Below are positions 42,372-51,122 of a stretch of 64,000 bases of DNA, piece after piece (the first letter of the stretch is position 1; the number at the start of each line of letters is the position of its first letter). The stretch comes from Salipiger abyssi. Its GTDB lineage: Bacteria; Pseudomonadota; Alphaproteobacteria; Rhodobacterales; Rhodobacteraceae. Position numbers and translations under genes: made by a program. The DNA lies in NCBI RefSeq assembly GCF_001975705.1, contig NZ_CP015093.1:2480001-2544000 (forward strand), given 5' to 3'. Under the pieces are notes generated by a model, which saw only the letters and a list, made by a program, of their open reading frames with translations, made no database searches and was not told the origin of the DNA.

Positions 42372-43073
42372 TCAGTCGGGGGCGAGCATATATCCCGCGC
42401 CGCGCACGGTTTGCAGATAGCGCGGCTGTTTCGGATCGCTCTCGATCTTGCGGCGCAGCCGGGTGATCTGCACATCGACCGCACGCTCCTGCGCCTGGCC
42501 CTTGTCGCGGCCCAGCTCCTCCACCAGCTTGCCCCGGCTCAGCGCCTCGCCCGGGCGGGCGGAGAAAATCCGCATGAGCTGGCTTTCGGTGGCGGTGAGC
42601 CGCACCATGTCCTCGCCCTTCCACATCTCGCCGCGTTCGATGTCGTAGCGGATCGGGCCGAGGCTCAGCAGCTTGGGCGCGGCCTCGTCGGCGGTGGTCT
42701 CGGGCATGCGCCGCAGGATGGCGTTGATGCGCAGCAGCAGCTCCTTGGGCTCGAAGGGCTTGGAGAGGTAGTCGTCAGCCCCCGCCTCGAGCCCGGCGAT
42801 GCGGTCTTCGGTCTCACCCTTGGCGGTGAGCAGCATGATCGGCGTGGTGCTGGTCTGGCGGATCGCGCGGGTGAGGCTGATGCCGTCCTCTCCCGGCATC
42901 ATCACATCGAGCACGATCATGTCGAATTCCAGCCCGTCGAGCAGGCGCCTGGCATGGGCCGCGTCGCGGGCGGCACTGACCAGGAAACCGTGCCGCATCA
43001 GGAATTTCTGAAGCAGGCCGCGAATGCGCTCGTCATCGTCGACGATCAGCAGGTGTGCGTCGGGATCGCTCAT
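42372..43073 (-). CDS. petR: OmpR-family response regulator PetR
   Basis: The protein has 233 residues. Receiver domain (1-120) with acidic residues DDD at 12-14, phospho-acceptor Asp56 in MIVLDVMMPGEDG, and YLSKPFEPKELLLRI; winged helix from about 135 with LTATESQLMRIF and AVDVQITRLRRKIESDP. It follows a MarR gene with a 4-base overlap, the petP-petR arrangement described in Rhodobacter capsulatus, where petR is needed for respiratory and photosynthetic growth. There the petABC genes follow; here they do not. No kinase is adjacent. Confidence 0.88.
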   Translation of the reverse strand: MSDPDAHLLIVDDDERIRGLLQKFLMRHGFLVSAARDAAHARRLLDGLEFDMIVLDVMMPGEDGISLTRAIRQTSTTPIMLLTAKGETEDRIAGLEAGADDYLSKPFEPKELLLRINAILRRMPETTADEAAPKLLSLGPIRYDIERGEMWKGEDMVRLTATESQLMRIFSARPGEALSRGKLVEELGRDKGQAQERAVDVQITRLRRKIESDPKQPRYLQTVRGAGYMLAPD

Positions 43074-43582
43074 CCGCGCACCTCCCGCAGGCCCGAGTAA
43101 TGCCGGCGCATGTCGGGATCCATCATCGCTTCGAGCACCTGGCGGAAGCCCGCCACCGCCTCGGGGCCGACCTGGCGATAGGCGGCACGCATGCGGGCAC
43201 GCTGGGCATCGGACAACTTGTGTTCCAGCTCCTTGCCCGCCTCGGTGAGATAGAGATGCCGTTCGCGCTTGTCGGCGCGGCCGATCCGGCTTTCGACCAG
43301 CCCGTCGCCGATCAGCGTGCGCAGCACCCGGTTGAGCGATTGTTTCGTGACGCCGAGGATCGACAGAAGGTTATTGACCGTCGTGCCCGGTGCGCAGTTG
43401 ATGAAATGGATTGCGCGGTGATGCGCGCGCCCGTAATCCATGCTTTGCAGGATCCGGTCGGGATCTGCGGTAAATCCCCGATAGGCAAAGAACATTGCCT
43501 CGATCCCCTGCCGCAGCTGCTCGTCCGTCAGATACAGCAGCGACTCGCCGCCATGCCCCTGCGTGCCAGGCCCGTCTGCCAT
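43070..43582 (-). CDS. petP: MarR-family regulator PetP
   Basis: The protein has 170 residues. A MarR winged helix is seen as TDEQLRQGIEAMFFAYRGF, HHRAIHFINCAPGTTVNNLLSILGVTKQSLNRVLRTLIGDGLVESRIG and DKRERHLYLTEAGKELE. It fits PetP, which partners the response regulator PetR downstream (4-base overlap). The open frame continues upstream to 43726, but MADGPGTQG at 43582, with a GGGAGG site upstream, is the likely start since preceding residues look non-coding. It is divergent from ilvE. Confidence 0.87.
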   Translation of the reverse strand: MADGPGTQGHGGESLLYLTDEQLRQGIEAMFFAYRGFTADPDRILQSMDYGRAHHRAIHFINCAPGTTVNNLLSILGVTKQSLNRVLRTLIGDGLVESRIGRADKRERHLYLTEAGKELEHKLSDAQRARMRAAYRQVGPEAVAGFRQVLEAMMDPDMRRHYSGLREVRG

Positions 43583-43743
43583 TGTCTTGCCTCTCGCCTC
43601 CCGTCTTTTGCGGCATTTTAAGTCAGTCTTGTTGACATTCCAAGGGCGAACTGTTAGCGAGTCGCAGTTTTTACGCAACATTATGTCCGAACCGGACGTA
43701 AGGCGCGCAACAAAAGCAAAAAGCACCTAGAAGGAGACTGAAA

Positions 43744-44613
43744 ATGGAAGGGGCTTATGACGACCGCGACGGCAAGATCTGGCTGGATGGCAAGCTGGTG
43801 GAGTGGCGGGACGCTAAGGTACATGTCCTGACCCACGCGCTGCATTACGCCAGCTCGGTCTTTGAGGGTGAGCGCGCCTATAACGGCAAGATCTTCCTTG
43901 GCCACGAGCATTCCGAGCGGCTGCATTTCTCGGCGGGCGAGCTGGATTTCGAGATCCCCTTCACCGCCGAGCAGATCGACGCGGCCAAGGACGAGGTGCT
44001 CAAGGTCAACGGCTTCACCGATGCCTATGTGCGCGCGTTTGCCTGGCGCGGTGCCGGCCCGGATATGGGCGTCGCCTCGGCGCGCAACCCGGTGCGCCTC
44101 GCGATCGCGGCCTGGGAATGGGGCAACTATTACGGCGACGCCAAGATGAAGGGTGCCAAGCTCGACATCGCCAAGTGGAAGCGCCCGAGCCCCGAGACCA
44201 TCCCGGTCCATGCGAAGGCGGCGGGTCTCTATATGATCTGCACCATGTCCAAGCACGCGGCCGAGGCCAAGGGCTGCTCGGACGCGCTGTTCATGGACTA
44301 CCGCGGCTATGTGGCCGAGGCGACGGGCGCCAACATCTTCTTCGTCAAGGATGGCGAGGTTCATACCCCGCTGGCCGATTGCTTCCTCAACGGCCTGACC
44401 CGTCAGACGGTGATCGGGCTGCTCAAGGACAAGGGCCTGACCGTGCATGAACGCCACATCATGCCCGAAGAGATGGAAGGCTTCGAGCAGTGCTGGCTGA
44501 CCGGCACCGCCGCCGAGGTCACCCCGGTGGGGCAGATCGGCGATTACAATTTCGAGGTCGGCGCGATCACCCGCGACATCGCCGAGACCTACGAAAAACA
44601 CGTCCGCAGCTAG
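43744..44613 (+). CDS. ilvE: Branched-chain amino acid aminotransferase
   Basis: The protein has 289 residues of fold type IV PLP enzymes. HALHYASSVFEGERAYNGKIF, the lysine-containing GLYMICTMSKHAAEAKGCSDALFMD region and YVAEATGANIFFVKDG / NGLTRQTVIGL / CWLTGTAAEVTPVG are typical of BCAT. It transfers amino groups between leucine, isoleucine or valine and 2-oxoglutarate. The ATG at 43744 has an AAGGAGAC ribosome binding site. A D-amino acid aminotransferase function is possible for this fold but the YAS..FEG pattern favours IlvE. Confidence 0.93.
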   Translation: MEGAYDDRDGKIWLDGKLVEWRDAKVHVLTHALHYASSVFEGERAYNGKIFLGHEHSERLHFSAGELDFEIPFTAEQIDAAKDEVLKVNGFTDAYVRAFAWRGAGPDMGVASARNPVRLAIAAWEWGNYYGDAKMKGAKLDIAKWKRPSPETIPVHAKAAGLYMICTMSKHAAEAKGCSDALFMDYRGYVAEATGANIFFVKDGEVHTPLADCFLNGLTRQTVIGLLKDKGLTVHERHIMPEEMEGFEQCWLTGTAAEVTPVGQIGDYNFEVGAITRDIAETYEKHVRS

Positions 44614-44767
44614 GCGGGCAGGGCAGGGTGGGCCATCGGTCCGCCCTGTCTCTTCCGGCAACCGCCCCGGCTTTCCGGCGCTTTCCGGGCCCTGCCGTCG
44701 CGGTGCCGCTTGAACGCCCCCGCCCTTGGTGTCACGCTGTGAAAAACGGCACGCGCGAGGGGCAGAA

Positions 44768-46252
44768 ATGCAGGACAGTCAGGCACCGCTGGAAATCGTT
44801 TCTCCCGACGTCCCCGATCCGGAGCTGTTCTCCGATGCGGGCGCCGCCGTCGACCGGCTGTGCGAGCTCTACGATCTCTCGGTTGGCTTCCTGCATGACC
44901 GTTTCCTCGATGCCATGGCCAGCGGTCACCCCGGCGTCCGCATCCGCGCCTTCTATCCGGAGGTGCGGATCACCACCGCGACCCATGCCCAGGTCGACAG
45001 CCGGCTGAGCTTTGGCCACGTCCCTGCGCCCGGAACCCATGCCACCAGCATCACCCGGCCCGACCTCTTCCGGCATTATCTCAAGCAGCAGATCGGGCTC
45101 CTGCTTACCAATCACGGCGTGCCGGTGCAGATCGGGCTGTCTTCCACGCCGATGCCGGTGCATTTCGCCGTCGCCAATTACCCCGATCTCTCGGTGCCGC
45201 AGGAGGGCGCGGGCCGCTTCATCCTGCGCGACGTGTTCGACGTGCCGGATCTGAGCGTCACCAATGACGACATCGTCAACGGCGTCGCCAAACCCGCCGC
45301 CGACGGCACCGGGCCGCTCGCCCCCTTCACCGCGCAGCGGGTGGATTATTCGCTCGCCCGGCTGGCGCATTACACCGCCACCGATCCGGCGCATTTCCAG
45401 AACCACGTTCTCTTCACCAACTACCAGTTCTATGTCAGTGAGTTCGAGGCCTATGCCCGCGAGCGGCTGGCCGATCCCGACAGCGGCTATGTGAGCTTTG
45501 TCTCCACCGGCAATGTCGAGATCACCGACCCGGAGGCCGAGATCCCGCTCAGCCCCAAGATGCCGCAGATGCCCACCTACCATCTGAAACGCGCCAACGG
45601 CTCGGGGATCACGCTGGTCAATATCGGCGTCGGCCCCTCCAACGCCAAGACCGCCACCGACCATATCGCGGTGCTGCGCCCGCATGCCTGGCTGATGGTC
45701 GGCCATTGCGCCGGCCTGCGCAGCTCGCAGAGCCTTGGCGATTTCGTGCTCGCGCATGCCTATCTGCGCGAGGACAAGGTGCTCGACGACGACCTGCCGG
45801 TCTGGGTGCCGATCCCGGCGCTGGCCGAGATCCAGGTGGCGCTGGAGACCGCCGTGGCCGAGGAGACCCAGCTCGACGGCTACGATCTCAAGCGGATCAT
45901 GCGCACCGGCACCGTGGCCAGCGTCGACAACCGCAACTGGGAGCTGCGCGACCAGTCCGGCCCGGTGCAGCGCCTGTCGCAATCCCGCGCCGTGGCGCTC
46001 GACATGGAGAGCGCCACCATCGCCGCCAACGGCTTCCGTTTCCGCGTGCCCTACGGGACGCTGCTCTGTGTGAGCGATAAACCGCTGCACGGAGAGCTCA
46101 AACTGCCCGGCATGGCGAGCGATTTCTACAAGACTCAGGTTGCGCGCCATCTGATGATCGGTATACGCGCCATGGAACGATTGAGGGGGATGCCGCTGGA
46201 ACGGCTGCACAGCCGGAAGTTGCGTAGCTTCGAGGAAACAGCTTTTCTCTGA
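44768..46252 (+). CDS. amn: AMP nucleosidase
   Basis: The protein has 494 residues, the family length. The N-terminal regulatory domain (YPEVRITTATHAQVDSRLSFGHV, RPDLFRHYLKQQIGLLLTNHG) and C-terminal nucleoside phosphorylase-like domain (GVGPSNAKTATDHIAVLRPHAWLMVGHCAGLRSSQSLGDFVLAHAY, VALDMESATIAANGFRFRVPYGTLLCVSDKP) are complete. It splits AMP into adenine and ribose 5-phosphate and helps regulate AMP levels. The ATG at 44768 is preceded by GAGGGGC. It appears to be a single-gene unit. Confidence 0.95.
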   Translation: MQDSQAPLEIVSPDVPDPELFSDAGAAVDRLCELYDLSVGFLHDRFLDAMASGHPGVRIRAFYPEVRITTATHAQVDSRLSFGHVPAPGTHATSITRPDLFRHYLKQQIGLLLTNHGVPVQIGLSSTPMPVHFAVANYPDLSVPQEGAGRFILRDVFDVPDLSVTNDDIVNGVAKPAADGTGPLAPFTAQRVDYSLARLAHYTATDPAHFQNHVLFTNYQFYVSEFEAYARERLADPDSGYVSFVSTGNVEITDPEAEIPLSPKMPQMPTYHLKRANGSGITLVNIGVGPSNAKTATDHIAVLRPHAWLMVGHCAGLRSSQSLGDFVLAHAYLREDKVLDDDLPVWVPIPALAEIQVALETAVAEETQLDGYDLKRIMRTGTVASVDNRNWELRDQSGPVQRLSQSRAVALDMESATIAANGFRFRVPYGTLLCVSDKPLHGELKLPGMASDFYKTQVARHLMIGIRAMERLRGMPLERLHSRKLRSFEETAFL

Positions 46253-46318
46253 CGTAGCGGAAAACGGCCCAAACCGACACAAAATGCGCAGTTTTCACTT
46301 GCAAACCTCCCCTAATCG

Positions 46319-46348
46319 TTGTGATTGAACTCCATATGATGTTATATT
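46319..46348 (+). promoter_or_regulatory. Predicted promoter of the HU gene
   Basis: TTGTGA, an 18-base spacer and TATATT lie about 50 bases before the HU start in an AT-rich stretch. AAGGAG then sits 8 bases before the ATG, with an out-of-frame ATG in between. The promoter call rests on pattern only. Confidence 0.35.
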
Positions 46349-46393
46349 CCCGCGATGAGGCCCAATCCTTCGGGCAGTTAAGGAGACCATGAA

Positions 46394-46681
46394 ATGGCGA
46401 AACCGATGACCAAGACCCAGCTGGTGGCTGCTCTGGCCGAAGAGATGGGCGCCGACAAAAAGACCGCGACCACCGCGCTGGACGCGATCACCGATATCAT
46501 CACCAAGGAAGTGGCCGCCGGCGGCGCCGTGACCCTGCCCGGTGTCGGCAAGATCTACTGCCGCGAGCGCCCCGAGCGCATGGTGCGCAACCCCGCCACC
46601 GGCGAGCAGTTCAAGAAAGAGGCCGACAAGCAGGTCAAGATGACCATTGCCAAGGCTCTCAAGGACAGCGTGAACGGCTAA
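46394..46681 (+). CDS. HU-family nucleoid DNA-binding protein
   Basis: The protein has 95 residues: MTKTQLVAALAEEMGADKKTATTALDAITDIITKEVAAGGAVTLPGVGKIYCRERPERMVRNPATGEQ contains the HU dimerisation helices and the beta-arm ending in RNPATGE. It bends DNA and organises the nucleoid. The ATG at 46394 is fixed by the AAGGAG site and alanine-lysine start; an out-of-frame ATG lies 5 bases before it. A clear terminator follows. Confidence 0.95.
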   Translation: MAKPMTKTQLVAALAEEMGADKKTATTALDAITDIITKEVAAGGAVTLPGVGKIYCRERPERMVRNPATGEQFKKEADKQVKMTIAKALKDSVNG

Positions 46682-46706
46682 TTTGCCTCCGCTGCCTGCA
46701 AGCACC

Positions 46707-46732
46707 AAGGGTCGCTCCGGCGGCCCTTTTTT
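46707..46732 (+). terminator. HU gene intrinsic terminator
   Basis: AAGGGTCGC-TCCG-GCGGCCCTT followed by TTTT: a 9-bp stem with one G-U pair and a T tract, 26 bases after the HU stop. Confidence 0.9.
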
Positions 46733-46755
46733 CTTGTCCGTTTCCTGCCCGGATG

Positions 46756-47568
46756 TCAGGCGGTCTCTTCGGTCCAGACTTCGAACCCGGTAAGGGTGTT
46801 CTGCCCGAAGCTGTGGATCAGCGGCACATCCGCCGCGTCGCGCCCGCGCGCCACCAGCACCCGCCCGATGCGCGGCATCGAGGCATTGTTGCGCGGATCG
46901 AAAACCCACCAGGCGCCGCCCAGATAGACCTCCATCCAGGCCGAGAAATCCCCCGGCGGATAGGGCGGCGGCACGCCGATATCGCCCAGATAGCCGGTGC
47001 AGTAGCGCGCCGGGATGTTCATGCAGCGGCAGAGCGTGACGGCGAGATGGGTGAAATCGCGACAGACCCCGCGCCCCTCGGCATAGGTCTGCGAGGCGGT
47101 GCGGGTGGCGCGCGCATGCTCATAGCCGAAGGTGACATGCCGATGGGCGAAATCGCAGATCGCCTGCACCCGCCGGCTGCCCGAGGGCACCGCCTCGAAG
47201 AGCCGCCAGGCCTCGTCCGAGAGCAGGTCGGTGTCGCAATAGCGGCTGCCCAGCAGATAGGTCAGCGTGTCCTCCGGCAGCGCCTCCACCGGGGTCTGCG
47301 GCAGGTCGGGCGGCACCGGATCGGGCGCGCCCGTATCGTGCAGCACGCCGGAACTGCCGATGCTGAAGGCGCCGGCGGGGGCCACCAGCTTGGTGCACCA
47401 GTTGCCGAACCCGTCGCGATAGGCGGTCAGCGGCACCGACGGCGTGGTGACGACATAATCGGGGCGTTCGAGATCGCCGGCGCGCGAGTAATGCGCGCTG
47501 AGCAGGGCGATCATCGGCGTGGGCTGCGGCAGGTCGAGATGAAAGCGGCAGCCGAATTTGATGCGCAT
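46756..47568 (-). CDS. Transglutaminase-like family protein
   Basis: The protein has 270 residues. A beta-rich N-terminal domain (MRIKFGCRFHLDLPQPTPMI) precedes the transglutaminase-like core with the catalytic Cys in AEGRGVCRDFTHLAVTLCRCMNIPARYCTGYLGD and the Asp in WWVFDPRNN; the His region is near HRHVTFGYEHARATRTASQTY. These bacterial proteins are cysteine amidases or proteases of unknown substrate. The frame is open upstream to 47694, but MRIKFGC at 47568 matches the family start. Confidence 0.87.
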   Translation of the reverse strand: MRIKFGCRFHLDLPQPTPMIALLSAHYSRAGDLERPDYVVTTPSVPLTAYRDGFGNWCTKLVAPAGAFSIGSSGVLHDTGAPDPVPPDLPQTPVEALPEDTLTYLLGSRYCDTDLLSDEAWRLFEAVPSGSRRVQAICDFAHRHVTFGYEHARATRTASQTYAEGRGVCRDFTHLAVTLCRCMNIPARYCTGYLGDIGVPPPYPPGDFSAWMEVYLGGAWWVFDPRNNASMPRIGRVLVARGRDAADVPLIHSFGQNTLTGFEVWTEETA

Positions 47569-47790
47569 GACGCGTGGCCCTCCGGTTGGGGCGCTGGCGG
47601 CACCCGCCGCGCGCCCGTCCTCTCCCTCATAGGCCATGGCGCGGCATTTGTCGAAACATGGCTGCGGATCGGCGCCGGGTTTCGCGCATCGCAAAGCGGG
47701 CGGGCAAAAACTGCCCAGCGGCTCGGCACCTGCGCTTTCATCTTTCCGGAAAATACTCCCGCCGGAGGCGTCCCGGCCTTTCCGCCGCGC

Positions 47791-48492
47791 TCAGCCCAGG
47801 CTGGCGAGCGCCGCCTTCTGCCGCCCGTCTTCGGTGAAGTTCGCGGGCGCGAGCCAGGCCTCCAGCCGGGCTTTCACCTCGGGCCATTCCCGGTCGACGA
47901 TCGAGAACCATGCGGTGTCGCGGTTGCGGCCCTTGACGATTACCGCCTGCCGGAAGGTGCCCTCGTATTTGAACCCCAGCCGCTGCGCCGCCCGACGCGA
48001 CGGCGTGTTGAGCGCGTCGCATTTCCATTCGTAGCGGCGATACCCCAGCGTGTCGAAGGCGCGCGCCATCATCAGATACATGGCCTCGGTGGCGGCGGCG
48101 CTCTTCTGGAGCTTTGGCGCGTAGTGGATATTACCCACCTCGATCACCCCGTTGGCCGGGTCGATGCGCAGGTAGGAGCAAAAGCCCAGCGGCGTGCCGT
48201 CAGGATCGCAGATGGCGAAAAAGAGCGGATCCTCGCTCTGCGCCGCCTCTGCCGCCCAGCTCTCGGCCTCGGCGAGATCGGCAAAGGGGCCGCGCGGCAG
48301 ATAGGTCCAGTTGCGCCCGTCGGTATCCTCGGCAAAGGCCTCGTAGAGCCCTGCCGCATGGGTGGGGCTCAGCGGTTCCAGCCGCACATAGCGCCCGTCG
48401 AGCGGTTCATGCGGCGGGCGGGGGCGCGGAAAAGACCCGTCGACCGGAAGGCCGACGGGCTGACCGAGATCGTTCATCCTGTTCTGGGACAT
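47791..48492 (-). CDS. GNAT-family N-acetyltransferase
   Basis: The protein has 233 residues, RimJ/RimL-like: YVRLEPLSPTHAAGLYEAF, FAICDPDGTPLGFCSYLRID, GVIEVGNIHYAPKLQKSAAATEAMYLMMARAF and CDALNTPSRRAAQRLGFKYEGTFRQAVIVKGRNRDTAWFSI. Acetyl-CoA would be the donor; acceptor unknown. It lies immediately after the class III aminotransferase on the same strand and is probably co-transcribed. Confidence 0.9.
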   Translation of the reverse strand: MSQNRMNDLGQPVGLPVDGSFPRPRPPHEPLDGRYVRLEPLSPTHAAGLYEAFAEDTDGRNWTYLPRGPFADLAEAESWAAEAAQSEDPLFFAICDPDGTPLGFCSYLRIDPANGVIEVGNIHYAPKLQKSAAATEAMYLMMARAFDTLGYRRYEWKCDALNTPSRRAAQRLGFKYEGTFRQAVIVKGRNRDTAWFSIVDREWPEVKARLEAWLAPANFTEDGRQKAALASLG

Positions 48493-48495
48493 GGG

Positions 48496-49881
48496 TCAGG
48501 CAAAGACTTTCGTAAGGCTCTGGTCCACCGCGTCGACGATCTGGTCGATATCGTCCTTCGTCGCGATCAGCGCAGGCGCAAAGCAGAGCGTGTTGTTGAG
48601 GCCGGGCACCGAGCGGTTGGTGGCCCCGATGATGACACCCGCGGCGTTGCAGCCCGCGACCACGGCGCCCACCTCTTTCTCCGAGACGGGCTCCTTGGTG
48701 GCGCGGTCGGCAACCAGTTCGGCACCGAGGAACAGACCCTTGCCGCGCACATCGCCGATCACGGCGTGCTTGTCCTTCAGCTCGGACAGGCGGTCGATCA
48801 TGTAGTCCCCCATGGCAGTGGTGTTGTCGAGCAGCCCTTCATCTTCGATGATCCGCATGTTTTCAAGCGCCGCCGCCGGGCCGGCGGTGCAGCCGCCAAA
48901 GGTCGAAATGTCGCGGAAGTAGTTCATCGGATCGCTGGCATCGTCCTTGAAGAGATCGAAGACGCGCTCGGAGGTGACGCAGCAGGCGATGGCGGCATAG
49001 CCCGAGGCCACGCCCTTGGCCATGGTCACGAAATCCGGCTCGATGCCGTAATGCTGGTAGCCGAACCAGGTGCCGGTGCGACCGACGCCGCAGACCACCT
49101 CGTCGATATGCAGCAGCACGTCGTATTTGCGGCAGATCTCCTGCACCCGCTCCCAGTAGCCCGGGGGCGGCACGATCACGCCGCCGCCCGCCGTCACCGG
49201 CTCCAGGCAGATCGCCCCCACCGTGTCGGGCCCTTCGCGCAGGATCACCTCCTCGATGGCGTCAGCGGCGCGCTTGCCATAGGCCTCGCCCGTCAGATCC
49301 CACTGCGCGCGGTATTCCAGGCAATGCGGCACCTCGACAAAGCCGGGCGCGAAGGGGCCGTATTGCGCGTTGCGCTCCAGCTGCCCGCCCGCCGAGAGCG
49401 CGCCGATGGTGGTGCCGTGATAGTCGCGCTCGCGGTAGAGGATCTTGTGCTTCTTACCGCCATAGCGCTTGTGGGCGATCTGGCGGACCATCTTGAAGGC
49501 CTTCTCGTTCGCCTCGGAGCCGGAGTTGGTGTAATAGACCCGGCTCATGCCCGGCATCTTCTCGATCAGCTTCTCGGCAAAGAGCGCGCCGGGCACCGAG
49601 CCCAGGGCGCCGGCGAAATAGTTGAGCTTCAGCAGCTGTTCCGAGATCGCATCGACGATGGTCTTGCGGCCATAGCCCACATTCACTGTCCAGACCGCGC
49701 CGGACACGGCGTCGAGCGCCTCGCGCCCGTGCTGGTCCCAGACGCGCATGCCCTTGCCCTCGACGATAATGCGCGGGTCGGTGGTCTCGAACGCCTTGTG
49801 CTGCACCAGATGGTGCCAGACATGGGCCTTGTCCGCCTCGACAACGTGGCTGAGATCGTTTTGCGTGAGCGTGCCGTCCAT
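48496..49881 (-). CDS. tpa: Class III aminotransferase, taurine:pyruvate type
   Basis: The protein has 461 residues. Class III PLP motifs are VYYTNSGSEANEKAFKMVRQIAHKRYG, LLHIDEVVCGVGRTGTWFGYQHYGIEPDFVTMAKGVASGYAAIACC with the PLP lysine in MAKGVASG, and FGGCTAGPAAALENM. The EADKAHVWHHLVQHKAFETTDPRIIVEGKGMRVWD start is very like taurine:pyruvate aminotransferase (Tpa), which makes sulfoacetaldehyde and alanine. Usual partners (xsc, tauR, transport genes) are absent, so an alternative amine substrate is possible. It is upstream of the GNAT gene with a 3-base gap. Confidence 0.7.
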   Translation of the reverse strand: MDGTLTQNDLSHVVEADKAHVWHHLVQHKAFETTDPRIIVEGKGMRVWDQHGREALDAVSGAVWTVNVGYGRKTIVDAISEQLLKLNYFAGALGSVPGALFAEKLIEKMPGMSRVYYTNSGSEANEKAFKMVRQIAHKRYGGKKHKILYRERDYHGTTIGALSAGGQLERNAQYGPFAPGFVEVPHCLEYRAQWDLTGEAYGKRAADAIEEVILREGPDTVGAICLEPVTAGGGVIVPPPGYWERVQEICRKYDVLLHIDEVVCGVGRTGTWFGYQHYGIEPDFVTMAKGVASGYAAIACCVTSERVFDLFKDDASDPMNYFRDISTFGGCTAGPAAALENMRIIEDEGLLDNTTAMGDYMIDRLSELKDKHAVIGDVRGKGLFLGAELVADRATKEPVSEKEVGAVVAGCNAAGVIIGATNRSVPGLNNTLCFAPALIATKDDIDQIVDAVDQSLTKVFA

Positions 49882-50062
49882 CTTGATATCTCCCGGAAAA
49901 GCCTCTCCGGCGCGCGGGCCGGTCTGCGCGGGATGTTAGCACACGTATGGATGCCGGGCGCAACTCCCCAGCTATATGCCTGCGCGGCTTTTGCGCAGGG
50001 CTGCGGGGAAAACCGGCGCCGGGACAGCGCGGGGAGTCTGAAACGTCCGTGCGGGTGGCGGG

Positions 50063-50965
50063 TTATTCGCCGCCCGCGTCGGAGCCCGTCCCGTCGAACA
50101 TCTGCATCAGTGCCGTCACCTGCCCGTCGAGCCAGAGCCGCAGCCCGTCGACCTGCGCGGCATAGGCGTCGAGCGCCGGCGCGATGCCGGGCATCATCTC
50201 GGAGAGCTTGGGGGTGGCGAGATAGAGCGCCACCGCGATGATGGCGAGCGCCAGAACCAGCCGGAAGCCGCTGGCGAAACCGCCACGCTTTGCGTCGTCT
50301 TCTTCCTCGATGGCGGCGCGGCCCTGCGGGGTTTCCATGCTGCGCCGCTCGGAGGAGGCGCGCAGGGTCTGGTTGATCTCTTCGATATCGGGCAGCAGTT
50401 CGCGGCGAGAACCGGCAGCGGCCGCCGCGGCGGCGGCTTCCGGCGCTTCGGGGGGCGTTTCTTCGGTCTCTTCCTCTTCGCCGCGCATCCGAGACATGCG
50501 CTCACGCGCCTCGCGGGAGCGGCGGGACGCCTCGTCTTCGGCGGGTTCGGAGAGGCCGAGCTCGGGCTGGCTTTCCAGCGAGCCGGCCTCTGCGGCGCGG
50601 CGGGCTGCCTCGCGCTGCGCCTCCTCGCGCAGCACCTCGGCCACGGACGGGTCGAGCCCGCGCGGGCGCGCGGCGGGCTGGGGCTCTGGCGCCTCTTCGG
50701 GCTCGGGCTCAGGTTCCGTTTCGGGGGCAGGCTGGGGCGCGGCCTCGGCGTCGGGAGGCAGGTCTGGCTCCGGTTCAGGCTCTGGCGCCCAGTGCTCGTC
50801 GGGCAGGGCACGGCCCAGCTCATCGGCCAGATCGGCGTCGTCGTCGGGATGGGCCTGAAACCATGTATGGCCGCAATTCGAGCACTGCACATCACGCCCG
50901 CCCTCGGGGATGACGTTGGCGGGCACTTCGTATTGAGCGCCACAATTCGGGCAAATCAGCCGCAT
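50063..50965 (-). CDS. MJ0042-type zinc-ribbon membrane protein
   Basis: The protein has 300 residues. The N-terminal MJ0042 zinc ribbon (MRLICPNCGAQYEVPANVI followed by VQCSNCGHTWFQ) carries two CxxC pairs. A long low-complexity region rich in E, P and A (about 45-220) follows, and one transmembrane helix lies at about 235-255 (LVLALAIIAVALYLATP). Such proteins are common in Rhodobacteraceae upstream of ftsE; the function is unknown. The start 50965 is fixed by the zinc ribbon. It is divergent from ftsE. Confidence 0.87.
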   Translation of the reverse strand: MRLICPNCGAQYEVPANVIPEGGRDVQCSNCGHTWFQAHPDDDADLADELGRALPDEHWAPEPEPEPDLPPDAEAAPQPAPETEPEPEPEEAPEPQPAARPRGLDPSVAEVLREEAQREAARRAAEAGSLESQPELGLSEPAEDEASRRSREARERMSRMRGEEEETEETPPEAPEAAAAAAAAGSRRELLPDIEEINQTLRASSERRSMETPQGRAAIEEEDDAKRGGFASGFRLVLALAIIAVALYLATPKLSEMMPGIAPALDAYAAQVDGLRLWLDGQVTALMQMFDGTGSDAGGE

Positions 50966-51122
50966 CTGGCCCCATCTTCCTGCATGTGTTCGGGCGGTCC
51001 TTCTTGCAGGACAATAGGTTACCGCGATTGGCGGGGAAAGCCCATTTTCGGGCAGAGCGGCGGATTGCATATGCGGCGCGGCTCATGCACAACAGGGGCT
51101 GATTTCCCTGGGGTGCGCGCGC

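Noticed and set aside
44620..44655. A GGCAGGGTGGGCC/GGTCCGCCCTGTC hairpin after ilvE as terminator.
   Set aside because: The stem is imperfect and there is no T tract; it may be another diverged intergenic hairpin.
46753..50241. A 1162-codon open frame on the plus strand.
   Set aside because: It runs antisense across three well-supported minus-strand genes; same GC-bias shadow.
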